Shown here piece by piece: positions 42,111 to 55,605 of a stretch of DNA of 64,000 bases. This DNA is from Caldifarciminota bacterium (lineage in GTDB: Bacteria; Hydrothermota; UBA3072). The first letter of the stretch is position 1, and each line of letters begins with the position of its first letter. The stretch spans positions 100,745-164,744 of the forward strand of contig JAFGHJ010000013.1 in assembly GCA_016930175.1 (NCBI GenBank), written 5' to 3'. The notes under the pieces are model-generated. The model had not been told where the DNA came from. It saw nothing but the letters and a program-made list of their open reading frames with translations, and ran no database searches. The position numbers were made by a program, and so were the translations under genes.

Positions 42111-42306
42111 GGAATTGGGACGCAGATGAACGCAGATCTTATGGATTTTATTTTTTGTTTCTTTAACTCGAAACTAGAAACTCGTAACCCGAAACTGTAT
42201 TTGACACAAAGAGCAAAAATTTTTTTAAACTAAAGGCGAAAAGCCAATAGCTTAATTTGCGTATGTATTCCAAATCTGTTTTATTGCCGGATAGATTACT
42301 GTTTTT
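42111..42306. repeat. Intergenic repeat cluster between convergent genes
   Basis: Contains TGGGACGCAGAT (42116-42127) followed by GAACGCAGATC, the first 12 nt being exactly repeated at 55343-55354. Next come AACTCGAAACTAGAAACTCG and TAACCCGAAACTG (a decaying tandem), ACACAAAGAGC, and GGCGAAAAGCCAATAGC. Three word families meet in one gap. Confidence 0.55.
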
Positions 42307-43016
42307 TTAAATCGTCGTTTCCTTGGTAAAAACTTTCCCTATTCGTTTCCATCGGACTTTTCTGAAGAATGATGTTATAGGGACCTCGGGTTTCCAGGAC
42401 CAGTAAATTAATAGAGGTGTCCCGGATATGTTATCGAGAGGTACCGGTCCCCAGAATCTCGAATCATCGGATTCGTCTCTGTTGTCTCCCATGGCAAATA
42501 CATAACCCTCCGGAACGACTATTGGCCCGAAGTTATCCCTTACATAAGGATAATTCTTTAGTTTTCTTTCTTCCCATAAATTCTGTAACTGTTCTTTCCC
42601 TACATTAAGTGGGGGATATTCTGTCGGATCCCTGTGTGAAATGTAATCCGCGTTTACGTTTTCACCGTTTATGAAGAGAATTTTATGTTCTATATAAACC
42701 GTATCCCCGGCTACGGCTACGCATCTTTTTACAAAATTTGTATTGTTGAAAATACCGTTACCGCCAAGGGGATAGCGAAATACAATAATCTCTCCTTTCT
42801 TTGGTTCTTTTACTCTAAATAGATATTTGTCAGCGAAAGGTAGTTTTATCCCATATTTAAGTCTGTTTACGATCAGAAAATCGCCGATAAGAATTGTGTC
42901 TTTCATTGAGCCTGTTGGCACGTTGAATGTCTGGACTATAAAACCTCGCAAGAAAAGTATAATACCTATTGCGATAATCCACGATTTAATTTCTTTCCAT
43001 ATTTTTTGTTTATCTA

Positions 43017-43020
<4 letters not shown>
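42307..43020 (-). CDS. lepB: Signal peptidase I
   Basis: Cleaves signal peptides of exported proteins. 237 aa from the ATG at 43020, chosen because it overlaps the secA stop as ATGA; an ATG seven codons upstream would add MSWEVAK. One N-terminal TM helix (SWIIAIGIILFLRGFIV), catalytic Ser38 in NVPTGSMKDTI, and the general base Lys98 in NFVKRCVAVAGDTV. Box E GDNRDESDDSRFWG is near 180. Direct linkage with secA places the translocase motor and the peptidase in one operon. Confidence 0.95.
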
Positions 43021-47915
<4,895 letters not shown>

Positions 47916-47925
47916 TTAACCTCCT

Positions 47926-50900
47926 TTATATACTGAAGCGGATGCTTCCTTCGCCGATAATATTGTTAACTTTTTGTATCATTTGTTCGTCCGGCTTTAT
48001 TTTTATATCTCTGGATTTCAGACGTACTTCTTCGTAGTCATTTCTGCAGAGTATTGTAAGCGGTATTTTTCCGGAATGTTCGAGTAGAACTTTTTTTACG
48101 CCGGTTATGTCTTCTTCACTTAGTCCTGCAAGATCAAGGATAAGATAAGCGGCTTTAAGATGACTTTCTATTTTATCCAGAGGCATTATTTTTTCCGCGC
48201 TTACTTGTACTTGATTGCTCATTGAGTCGGTCTTAATTCTGCCCTTTATTACTACGGATCCGAGAGAATCCAGTTTACTTCCAAATTCTTCGAATAAGTT
48301 AGGAAATACAAGTACTTCAAATGAACCGTTTTCGTCTTCTACTTTTAGTTTCGCCCACCGCCGGTTCTTCTTTGATGTTTTTTTCTCAACTTTGGTTATT
48401 GTTCCTCCGGTAATAATTAACTTATTTTGAGGTAAATCTTTTAGTTTTGTGGATGGGGTGAATAGAGCTTCGGCGAGCTTTTCGTATTGAGATAGTGGGT
48501 GGCTTGAGAAAAAGAATCCGTAGGCTTCCTGCTCGTATCTTAATTTTTCGTCTTCATCGAACGGAACTGTCGGAATTAATTCTTTCTTTTTATCTCCAAA
48601 TAAAGTCTCCATTTTTCTTTTTTCTTTAGTTTTTGCGTAGTTGATTGCGTTCTGAAGGGAGGAGAGCAGAGAATGCCTATTCGACTCGAGAGTATCGAAA
48701 GCGCCTGCTTTAATAAGACTCTCGATAACTTTCTTGTTGACCAGCCTTCCGCCGGCTCTCTCAACAAAGTCGAAGAAGTCCTTAAATTTTTTCTTTTTCC
48801 TTTCTTTTATAATTTCCAGTACAGCATTTTTACCGATATTTTTTATGCCTCCCAGACCATAACGAATCGTGCTCTTTTTTGGAATGAATTCATAATCCGA
48901 AACATTTATATCGGGAGGTTTGATTTCTATTCCGTGTTTTCTGGCATCTTTGATAAATTTCCTTATATCTTCTACTTCCGCACCAATGTTGCTGGTGAGG
49001 GAGGCGGCATAAAACTCGGTTGCGTAATGGGCTTTTAGATAAGCGGTTTGATAGGCTATTTCAGCATAAGATACCGAGTGTGCTTTATTAAATCCGTATT
49101 TTGCAAAGGAACTCATTCGCTCGAAGAGATCTTCCGCCTGGTTTTTTGATATACCGTTTTTGACGCAGCCTTCTATAAACTTTTCTCCCATTGACTGCAT
49201 TACGTCCATCTTTTTCTTACCCATTGCTTTTCTTAGAATATCTGCTTCACCCAGAGAAAAACCCGCGAGTATATTTGCTATTTTCATTACCTGTTCTTGA
49301 TAAAGCATTATTCCGTAAGTTTCCTCTAACACGCCCTTTAACTTTGGGTGAGGATATTCCGGGTCCATTTTGCCTTTTTTCCTCAGAGCAAATTCATCCT
49401 GGTCTATGTTTTGAAGAGGACCGGGTCTATATAATGCGACTGATGCCACAAGATCCGAAAAGTCATTTGGCTGGATTTTCCTGAGCATTTTTTTCATACC
49501 TTCCGACTCAAGCTGGAATACACCTGTTGTATCACCTCTCTGTATAAGCTCATAAGTTTTTTTATCGTCTTTGTCTAAATTATAAATATCCAATTTATGT
49601 TTAATGTTCTTAAGGGTTTCTTGTATTACAGTAAGAGTTCTTAGTCCCAGAATATCTACCTTTAGAAGTCCGAGTTTTTCTAATGTTTCCATGGCAAATT
49701 GTGTGGTTATTACTTTTTCTTCACCCGTAGTACTCACAAAGAGAGGTACAAAATCTGTGATATCGCCGGGCGCGATTACCACTCCTGCTGCGTGGGTAGA
49801 TGTTTGTCTTATTAATCCCTCAAGTTTTTTAGCAAGCTCTATAAGTTCTTTTAAATCTGCTCTGCTTTTTATTTTTTCTTTGAGTTCGCTGGAACTGTTT
49901 ATTGCTTCTTCGATTGAATATTCTCTTTCTATTTCTTTGGCTATTTCATCGCAGTCGCCATAAGGGATTTCAAGAACCCTGCCGACATCCCTGACTACGG
50001 ATCGGGCTTTTAATATACTAAAAGTAACGATTTGAGCAACGTTCCTTTCTCCGTACTTTTTCTTGATATGCTGAACAACTTCATCTCGTCTTACATCTGA
50101 AAAATCAATATCAACATCTGCCATAGAAACTCTTTGCGGGTTTAGAAAACGTTCGAAAATAAGGCCGTGTTTTAATGGATTTACACTTGTTATTCCAAGA
50201 CTATATAGAACGAGGCTGCTTGTGGCTGAACCTCTTCCAGGTCCGACAGGTATCCCGTTTTCTTTAGCAAAGTCTACAATATCTTTAATTATCAGGAAGT
50301 AACCGGCCAAACCCATTTCTTTGATTACTGAGAGTTCGTATTGCAGGCGTTCCTCTTCTCCCGGAGTAACTCTTTTTATTCTTTCCTCGAGCCCTTTTCT
50401 TGCCAGGTGTTCGAGATATGGTTCGAGTCCTTTAAATCCCTTTGGTATATCGATTGAAGGAAGCAGGTTTTTGTCTGTTTCAAAAGGAACGGGGATACAT
50501 TTTTCTTTAAAAACATGTGTGTTTTCAATCGCCTCGGGTATATCTTTGAATAATTCTTTCATTTCTTCGGGTGATCGGAGATAGAAATTATTCGTTGGCA
50601 GTTTTAAGGCGTCTTCTTCACTGATTGTCTTTTTTGTCTGGAGTAAAAGAAGGATTTCATGGCTTTTGGAGTCCTCCTGTTTTAAGTAATGGACGTCGTT
50701 AGTTGCTATTATTGGTACTTCAAAGTTTCTGGAAAGTTCTATTAGTTGTTCGTTTACTTCGACTTCCCTTTCAAGCCCGACTCTCATTATTTCTATATAG
50801 AAATCCTCTTTAAACTCTTTTTTAAAAAAATTTATTAATTCTTCTGCCTCTTTCAGTTTGTTATCGAAAACAAACGCAGGTATTATTCCGTTCCTGCATG

Positions 50901-51291
50901 CCGTTCCGATAATTATTCCCTCTTTATATTTCTTTAGTATTTCTTTATCCAGTCTTGGTCTCTTGTAAAAGCCTTCTATATATGCAAGTGACGATAATTT
51001 CATTAGGTTATGATAACCTTTCGAGTTTTTAGCCCACAGTGTTATATGATAGTTGTCTGACTTGTTTTTTCTTCCTTCCGTCGAAAAGTATCCTTCCATT
51101 CCTATAATTGGCTTAATTTGATTCTTTGCCGCTTCCTGATAGAATTCGAATGCTCCGAAGAGATTTCCATGGTCGGTAAGAGCTACTGAATCCATCCCCA
51201 AGTCTTTTACCTGAGATATTAAATCCGGAATTTTTATTCCGCCGTCCAGTATTGAATAATGACTGTGGACATGGAGGTGAGTAAAACTCAT
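47926..51291 (-). CDS. dnaE: DNA polymerase III alpha subunit
   Basis: Replicative polymerase. N-terminal PHP domain (HLHVHSHYSILDG, ALTDHGNLFG, IGMEGYF), in which several metal-binding residues look kept, unlike in E. coli. Polymerase core: PVGPGRGSATSSLVLY, catalytic ADVDIDFSD (~400), ARSVVRDVGRV, TSTHAAGVVI, ALYRPGPLQ, YGIMLYQEQVM. Tandem HhH, then an OB domain (ITGGTITKVEKKTSKKNRRWAKLKVEDENGSFEVLVFP) near the C-terminus. At 1121 aa it is normal for DnaE1. The ATG overlaps the CorC-like gene stop as ATGA. Confidence 0.97.
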   Translation of the reverse strand: MSFTHLHVHSHYSILDGGIKIPDLISQVKDLGMDSVALTDHGNLFGAFEFYQEAAKNQIKPIIGMEGYFSTEGRKNKSDNYHITLWAKNSKGYHNLMKLSSLAYIEGFYKRPRLDKEILKKYKEGIIIGTACRNGIIPAFVFDNKLKEAEELINFFKKEFKEDFYIEIMRVGLEREVEVNEQLIELSRNFEVPIIATNDVHYLKQEDSKSHEILLLLQTKKTISEEDALKLPTNNFYLRSPEEMKELFKDIPEAIENTHVFKEKCIPVPFETDKNLLPSIDIPKGFKGLEPYLEHLARKGLEERIKRVTPGEEERLQYELSVIKEMGLAGYFLIIKDIVDFAKENGIPVGPGRGSATSSLVLYSLGITSVNPLKHGLIFERFLNPQRVSMADVDIDFSDVRRDEVVQHIKKKYGERNVAQIVTFSILKARSVVRDVGRVLEIPYGDCDEIAKEIEREYSIEEAINSSSELKEKIKSRADLKELIELAKKLEGLIRQTSTHAAGVVIAPGDITDFVPLFVSTTGEEKVITTQFAMETLEKLGLLKVDILGLRTLTVIQETLKNIKHKLDIYNLDKDDKKTYELIQRGDTTGVFQLESEGMKKMLRKIQPNDFSDLVASVALYRPGPLQNIDQDEFALRKKGKMDPEYPHPKLKGVLEETYGIMLYQEQVMKIANILAGFSLGEADILRKAMGKKKMDVMQSMGEKFIEGCVKNGISKNQAEDLFERMSSFAKYGFNKAHSVSYAEIAYQTAYLKAHYATEFYAASLTSNIGAEVEDIRKFIKDARKHGIEIKPPDINVSDYEFIPKKSTIRYGLGGIKNIGKNAVLEIIKERKKKKFKDFFDFVERAGGRLVNKKVIESLIKAGAFDTLESNRHSLLSSLQNAINYAKTKEKRKMETLFGDKKKELIPTVPFDEDEKLRYEQEAYGFFFSSHPLSQYEKLAEALFTPSTKLKDLPQNKLIITGGTITKVEKKTSKKNRRWAKLKVEDENGSFEVLVFPNLFEEFGSKLDSLGSVVIKGRIKTDSMSNQVQVSAEKIMPLDKIESHLKAAYLILDLAGLSEEDITGVKKVLLEHSGKIPLTILCRNDYEEVRLKSRDIKIKPDEQMIQKVNNIIGEGSIRFSI

Positions 51292-52067
51292 GCTATTTTT
51301 ACCTTGACCTTTCTTATCCTTTGTCTGGTTGCTTTAAGAATAGTAAATTCTAAATTTCCGATAACAACTGATTCATTTTCTTCGGGAATTCGGTTTAGTT
51401 TCGAGAGAATCAGCCCCCCCACTGTTCTTATATCTGAATCCGCGTATTCTCCGGGTAGAATCTCTTCAAGTTGCTCAAGTTCAAAGATTCCCGGTACGAT
51501 TACGGAACCGTCATCTAATTTTTTATAAATTGTTTTTTCTTTGTCTAATTCATCCTGTAATTCCCCGACTATTTCTTCGAGTAAATCTTCCGTTGTAAGC
51601 AGCCCCGCAACTCCGCCGAATTCGTCCATAACAATTGCGATAGAAATATGTTTTTTTTGGAACTCTCTGAGCGTAGAAAGCACGTTTTTTGTGTACGGTA
51701 TGAAATAAGGCAGACGCATCAAATCTCCAGCCAGGATTTTTTTGTTCTCGCCCCATAGTTTTAGAACTTCAGTCATATATATAATTCCAACTATGTTGTC
51801 GCGGGAGCCATCGTATACCGGTATTTTAGTATGTCTTTTTTTTCTGTAATGCTCTATCAGGGTCTCAATATCTTTGTCTATAGATATACACTCGATATCG
51901 GTTCGGGGAACCATTACATCTTCGGCAACCGTTCTATCCAATCTGAATATAGCAGTTACTAATTCTTCTTCGTCTTCAGAAATTACTCCTTCGTCTTCGA
52001 CCTCGGCGATCAATTCTTTTAATTTCTTTTCGCTTCTAATCGGCGATTTTTTGAACCACTTAAGCAC
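51288..52067 (-). CDS. CBS-domain CorC/HlyC-family protein (soluble form)
   Basis: 259 aa. N-terminal charged segment, the acidic linker EELVTAIFRLDRTVAEDVMVPRTDIECISID, then two CBS motifs (~60-185: KIPVYDGSRDNIVGIIYMTEVL, SIAIVMDEFGGVAGLLTTEDLLEEIVGELQDE) and the CorC_HlyC C-terminal domain (DGSVIVPGIFELEQLEEIL). It lacks the DUF21 membrane domain, like E. coli CorC. Such proteins affect Mg/Co transport or bind adenosine nucleotides. The GTG start overlaps the DUF502 stop as TAGTG. Confidence 0.88.
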   Translation of the reverse strand: MLKWFKKSPIRSEKKLKELIAEVEDEGVISEDEEELVTAIFRLDRTVAEDVMVPRTDIECISIDKDIETLIEHYRKKRHTKIPVYDGSRDNIVGIIYMTEVLKLWGENKKILAGDLMRLPYFIPYTKNVLSTLREFQKKHISIAIVMDEFGGVAGLLTTEDLLEEIVGELQDELDKEKTIYKKLDDGSVIVPGIFELEQLEEILPGEYADSDIRTVGGLILSKLNRIPEENESVVIGNLEFTILKATRQRIRKVKVKIA

Positions 52068-52675
52068 TAGTATTTTCTCGTTTTTGGGAGTATGACTCCT
52101 CCTGATGTTATTATTTTAAAACCATCCTGGATTGAAATTTTCGTTTCGATAACCTCTGAAGCAGGGTAAATAAGATAATACCCTGAAGTAGGATTAGGAG
52201 ATGTCGGCAGAAATACATTAAAGTATTCTTTTCCTCCTATTTTCCATTTATCTTCGCTTGTCAGGAAAGCAAGCGTATATGTATTTTTCCATGGATATTT
52301 TATTAATACTACTTTACTGAAAGCGGAATGGTCTATCATTATAGCATTTACAAGTTGGCGGATAGCATTATAAAGTCCTTTCACGAAAGGTAGCTTTGTC
52401 ATTATTTTATCAAGGGTGTTTATAAACCATCTTCCCGTGAAACTCGAAGTGAGAAATCCGATTATATAAATGCCTATTATTACGGCAATAAAACCCAATA
52501 ATGAGGATAAAGGTTTGGATATGTTCGAAAACATTGAAATCTCAGTAAAATACTTGCCGAAGAAACCGCCAATTTTTTGTATGAGAAACCATATAATCCC
52601 TGCAGTTAAACCTATCGGGAGGATAGCGACAAGTCCGGTTATAAAATGTCTTTTGATTTTATTTTTGAACGCCAT
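52067..52675 (-). CDS. DUF502 membrane protein
   Basis: 202 aa. RHFITGLVAILPIGLTAGIIWFLIQKIGGFF is the first helix plus the conserved opening of DUF502; SSLLGFIAVIIGIYIIGFL is the second helix. It continues with KLPFVKGLYNAIRQLVNA and VLIKYPWKNTYTLAFLTSE, VFLPTSPNPTSGYYLIYPASEV, diagnostic of the family. Function unknown. First gene of the seven-gene operon ending in lepB. No ribosome-binding site; the promoter sits just upstream, giving a very short leader. Confidence 0.9.
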   Translation of the reverse strand: MAFKNKIKRHFITGLVAILPIGLTAGIIWFLIQKIGGFFGKYFTEISMFSNISKPLSSLLGFIAVIIGIYIIGFLTSSFTGRWFINTLDKIMTKLPFVKGLYNAIRQLVNAIMIDHSAFSKVVLIKYPWKNTYTLAFLTSEDKWKIGGKEYFNVFLPTSPNPTSGYYLIYPASEVIETKISIQDGFKIITSGGVILPKTRKY

Positions 52676-52689
52676 ATTCTTTTATTAGA

Positions 52690-52717
52690 ATAATAAAAGG
52701 TTTATGTGATTAGTCAA
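52690..52717 (-). promoter_or_regulatory. Promoter of the DUF502-dnaE-secA-lepB operon
   Basis: Minus strand TTGACT (52717-52712), 16-nt spacer, TATTAT (52695-52690). The ATG is 15 nt past the -10, predicting a leader of only ~7 nt. Confidence 0.65.
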
Positions 52718-52733
52718 GTATTACGAAATGAGT

Positions 52734-55274
52734 TTATTTTACAATTACAGCAAAAGCAGCAACAGCAAGTCCTATTTTGTATAAAATGTCTGCTGTAAAG
52801 GCCAAAACTTCCCAGCCGGATCTTCCGATCCTGACTTTCTCCGGAACGATAATTGTATCTCCGGGTTTTATTTTAACCGAGCTTCCCATTTTACCTGATG
52901 CACTTCTTATGTTTCCTTTCTCGACTTCTCCTGAAGCTCTTCTGATGTATATTTCCTTTATATTTGCTGTTGGTTTTGGTCCTCCTGCGATTTCCAGATA
53001 ATCATTTAAGGATAATCTTTGTTTGTAAGCTACTCCCGTTGCGTTGTAGACTTCTCCTATAACTTGAACGGTTCCTGTTGATCTCGGTACATTTATTTCA
53101 TCTCCGTTTTCCAGAGGTATATTTAATTGGTTCGGATCATTTAGATTTATTACAACTCTGCCGGGATCCTGAATCTGTTTTATGCTTTCTAACTGTTGTT
53201 CCTGCATTTTGATATACTGCATCTGAGCGAGTTTATCTTCTTCGGATGAGATGCTTCCCATAATGGCTCTTTGTTCGGCAAGTAGTCGCAGACGTGTTTC
53301 TTTAATTAAATTGTCCAGAGCTTCTGTCTGTAGCTTTTTGACCGATTTTTTTGTAAATACTGCTGCTTCATGATAGGCGTTTTCAGTAAACCCTCCGGCC
53401 ATATCGATTAATTCTCCAAGTGTGGTTCCCACTATTATGTCATACCAACCCGGGAATTTGAATTCTCCAGTCAAAAGGACATGTCCTATTTCTCTATATG
53501 CCGTTTTTTCATTTATATGTATGTGATCATCTGGTTTTAATTCGATTTTTAGATCATTTTTATTGGTGATATCGATTTGTTGAACATAAATTCCTTTGTC
53601 CAGGTCTATTCTAAAAAGCTCCGCTTTTCCTTGAGATGAAATCAATGGCCGGGCAATGAACACAAGGTCTTCGACTTTCATGTTTGGGTTGAGTGGAAAT
53701 GATCCCGGATTTTCGACTTCACCGTCGACTCTAACGAAAAATTTTTCTTCTACATCATCTTTTTTGAGAATTCTTAATTTATCCCATTCTTTAAGCTTAA
53801 TATTTTCTTCGGAAGATTCTTCCTGTAAATTTTTAAGATTGATTTTTATTATTTCCGGATTTTCTACTCCGGTAAAACGTAAGAGTTCCGCTCTTTCTAA
53901 ATATGTACCCGCAAGTAGTCCTCCTGCTTCCTCAATAAGGTCAGAAACAGTCATTCCTTCTTTAAACGCGTAGGTTCCTTCGCTATTAACATTTCCGCTA
54001 ATTTCTACATAATTATGTAAATACGGAGGTATTTCTAAGACGGAAATAAGATCTCCATTTTCTAATTTTGTGGATTTTGAAATCCTTTCAAGATCGTTTT
54101 GGTTGGCAAACGTCAGATCTTCTATAATCTTTTTACCTTCGGCAGATATTCTCTCTAACTGAATTCTTTTTTTGCCGGCGGTGGGAAGAAATCCGCCCGC
54201 CATTTCTATTAACTCCGAAAGTCGTTCGGCACTGTTCAGTTCGTATATGCCCGATCTATTTACAGCGCCATTTATTCCTACTACTTTTCCTATTGGGGGA
54301 ACAAGTATCATATCACCGGATGAAAATTGAAGAAAAGGTAAAGGCTTTCCCTCTATAAGGAGTTTATATAAATCAACAATATCCGTAGCTCCGTTATTAG
54401 AAATGTATTTTATCTTTCGAAGGCTTCCTGATTTTTTCGGTCCTTCTGCTTCAAAAAGAGGACTTAAGGGATTTGAAGGTACTATAATATCATAAACTCC
54501 GGGCTTGTTGAATTCACCCATAACAAATACACTAACGCTTTTTAAATAACCCAAACTTACACTAACCTCTATATTGGAAAATTCTTTGTGGAATTCATCA
54601 CTGATTATTTGTTTGCCTTCGCCGTACGTTCTTCCCCAGAGTTTTATATTTCCTATATACGGGAGAACAATTGAGCCATCACGGTTTATGTTTAATATCC
54701 ATGAGTTATTTAATTCTCCTGAGATGTCTATATGCAATTCATCCCCCGGCCCCAAAATGTAATTATCTGCAACCGGAGCAAAAACAGGCATTTCTTTTAA
54801 TGATTTTTGGAACATGTCGTATCCGAATTGTCTTAATGTGACCGAAATAGAATCAAGCTGTTTCTTTACTTTCGACAATTTTTTACTTAGATGGAAATAT
54901 GTAGTGTCTGCAGGTATTAGATATTTAGCCTGTAAGCTTGTATCCGTGAGATATTTACCTCTCAATTCGATTTTTAAAGATTCTGCTTTTACCTGTTCTT
55001 TGAGGGAGTCTTTTAAAAGCTCAAGACGAATCCTTCTGGGCGTAATCATGTATTTTTCATTAAACATTTTTTCTATTGTTGATAGAGTTTCAGCTTCTTC
55101 TACGAGAGCTTTTTTCCCTAATTCAAGGCTGTCTTCTAATGGATATTGAGAAGAAGATAACGTTCTTCTACCGCCTTGTAGTCGTTGCAGCATGCTTTCG
55201 TCTATTTGTTGACTAAAACAAATAACAGGCATAATTATTGAAATAAAAATCAATATTATTTTTTCTTTAAGCAT
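52734..55274 (-). CDS. SLBB-domain polysaccharide export protein (Wza-like)
   Basis: 846 aa from the ATG at 55274, which has GGAGAAA ahead of it and begins a signal peptide (MLKEKIILIFISIIMPVICFS). Poly_export domain at ~160-250: NYILGPGDELHIDISGE, NINRDGSIVLPYIGNIKLWG. Several SLBB repeats follow (VFVMGEFNKPGVYDI, VGINGAVNRSGIYEL, VEISGNVNSEGTYAF, VRVDGEVENPGSFPL, VLLTGEFKFPGWYDI, VQVIGEVYNATGV), each with a PGD/GD-type turn. A C-terminal TM helix ends it. Likely the outer-membrane/periplasmic channel for the glycan built by the 13-34 kb locus. Confidence 0.9.
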   Translation of the reverse strand: MLKEKIILIFISIIMPVICFSQQIDESMLQRLQGGRRTLSSSQYPLEDSLELGKKALVEEAETLSTIEKMFNEKYMITPRRIRLELLKDSLKEQVKAESLKIELRGKYLTDTSLQAKYLIPADTTYFHLSKKLSKVKKQLDSISVTLRQFGYDMFQKSLKEMPVFAPVADNYILGPGDELHIDISGELNNSWILNINRDGSIVLPYIGNIKLWGRTYGEGKQIISDEFHKEFSNIEVSVSLGYLKSVSVFVMGEFNKPGVYDIIVPSNPLSPLFEAEGPKKSGSLRKIKYISNNGATDIVDLYKLLIEGKPLPFLQFSSGDMILVPPIGKVVGINGAVNRSGIYELNSAERLSELIEMAGGFLPTAGKKRIQLERISAEGKKIIEDLTFANQNDLERISKSTKLENGDLISVLEIPPYLHNYVEISGNVNSEGTYAFKEGMTVSDLIEEAGGLLAGTYLERAELLRFTGVENPEIIKINLKNLQEESSEENIKLKEWDKLRILKKDDVEEKFFVRVDGEVENPGSFPLNPNMKVEDLVFIARPLISSQGKAELFRIDLDKGIYVQQIDITNKNDLKIELKPDDHIHINEKTAYREIGHVLLTGEFKFPGWYDIIVGTTLGELIDMAGGFTENAYHEAAVFTKKSVKKLQTEALDNLIKETRLRLLAEQRAIMGSISSEEDKLAQMQYIKMQEQQLESIKQIQDPGRVVINLNDPNQLNIPLENGDEINVPRSTGTVQVIGEVYNATGVAYKQRLSLNDYLEIAGGPKPTANIKEIYIRRASGEVEKGNIRSASGKMGSSVKIKPGDTIIVPEKVRIGRSGWEVLAFTADILYKIGLAVAAFAVIVK

Positions 55275-55300
55275 ATTTTCTCCGTTTTTTTGATATTTTG

Positions 55301-55328
55301 ATACTACTATAAGTTTTAGATTTGTCAA
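55301..55328 (-). promoter_or_regulatory. Promoter of the SLBB export gene
   Basis: Minus strand TTGACA (55328-55323), 16-nt spacer, TAGTAT (55306-55301), with a leader of ~20 nt containing GGAGAAA. Confidence 0.6.
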
Positions 55329-55571
55329 GGGCTTCAAGGGAATGGGACGCAGATAAACGCAGATTTTAAGGATTCTTTTGGAGAAATTGAACCACAAAGT
55401 ACACAGAGAGCACGAAGATTTTATTTTTTTATAAAAGAATTAAACCTAGGGGTTGGGATTTGGTAAAACAATATATAAAAGTGGTGTGGGTGTGGCTCTG
55501 TGCTCTCTCTGTGTTTTTTTTTCTCTGTGTCCTCTGTGGTTAAAAATTGGGGAGGGGAGGTGCAAAAACAA

Positions 55572-55599
55572 TTGACATATTTTATATTCTAATTATAAT
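55572..55599 (+). promoter_or_regulatory. Consensus promoter of the aminotransferase-fold gene (leaderless)
   Basis: TTGACA (55572-55577), 16-nt spacer, TATAAT (55594-55599). The ATG is 7 nt past the -10, with no ribosome-binding site. Confidence 0.85.
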
Positions 55600-55605
55600 A
55601 CATCT

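Larger units (their letters stand above)
55275..55605. repeat. Large intergenic repeat cluster between divergent promoters
   Basis: No gene. Bases 55343-55364 carry TGGGACGCAGAT and AAACGCAGAT. Bases 55390-55415 carry ACCACAAAGTACACAGAGAG and CACGAAG. Bases 55495-55542 carry GGCTCTGTGC, TCTCTCTGTG and CTCTGTGTCCTCTGTGGTT, the inverted form of the previous block, so the gap is a long imperfect inverted repeat. G-rich runs GGGGTTGGG and GGGGAGGGGAGG lie between and after. Confidence 0.6.

Noticed and set aside
55390..55542. CRISPR array in the repeat-rich gap
   Set aside because: Units are 8-11 nt, imperfect and without regular unique spacers, and no cas genes are nearby.
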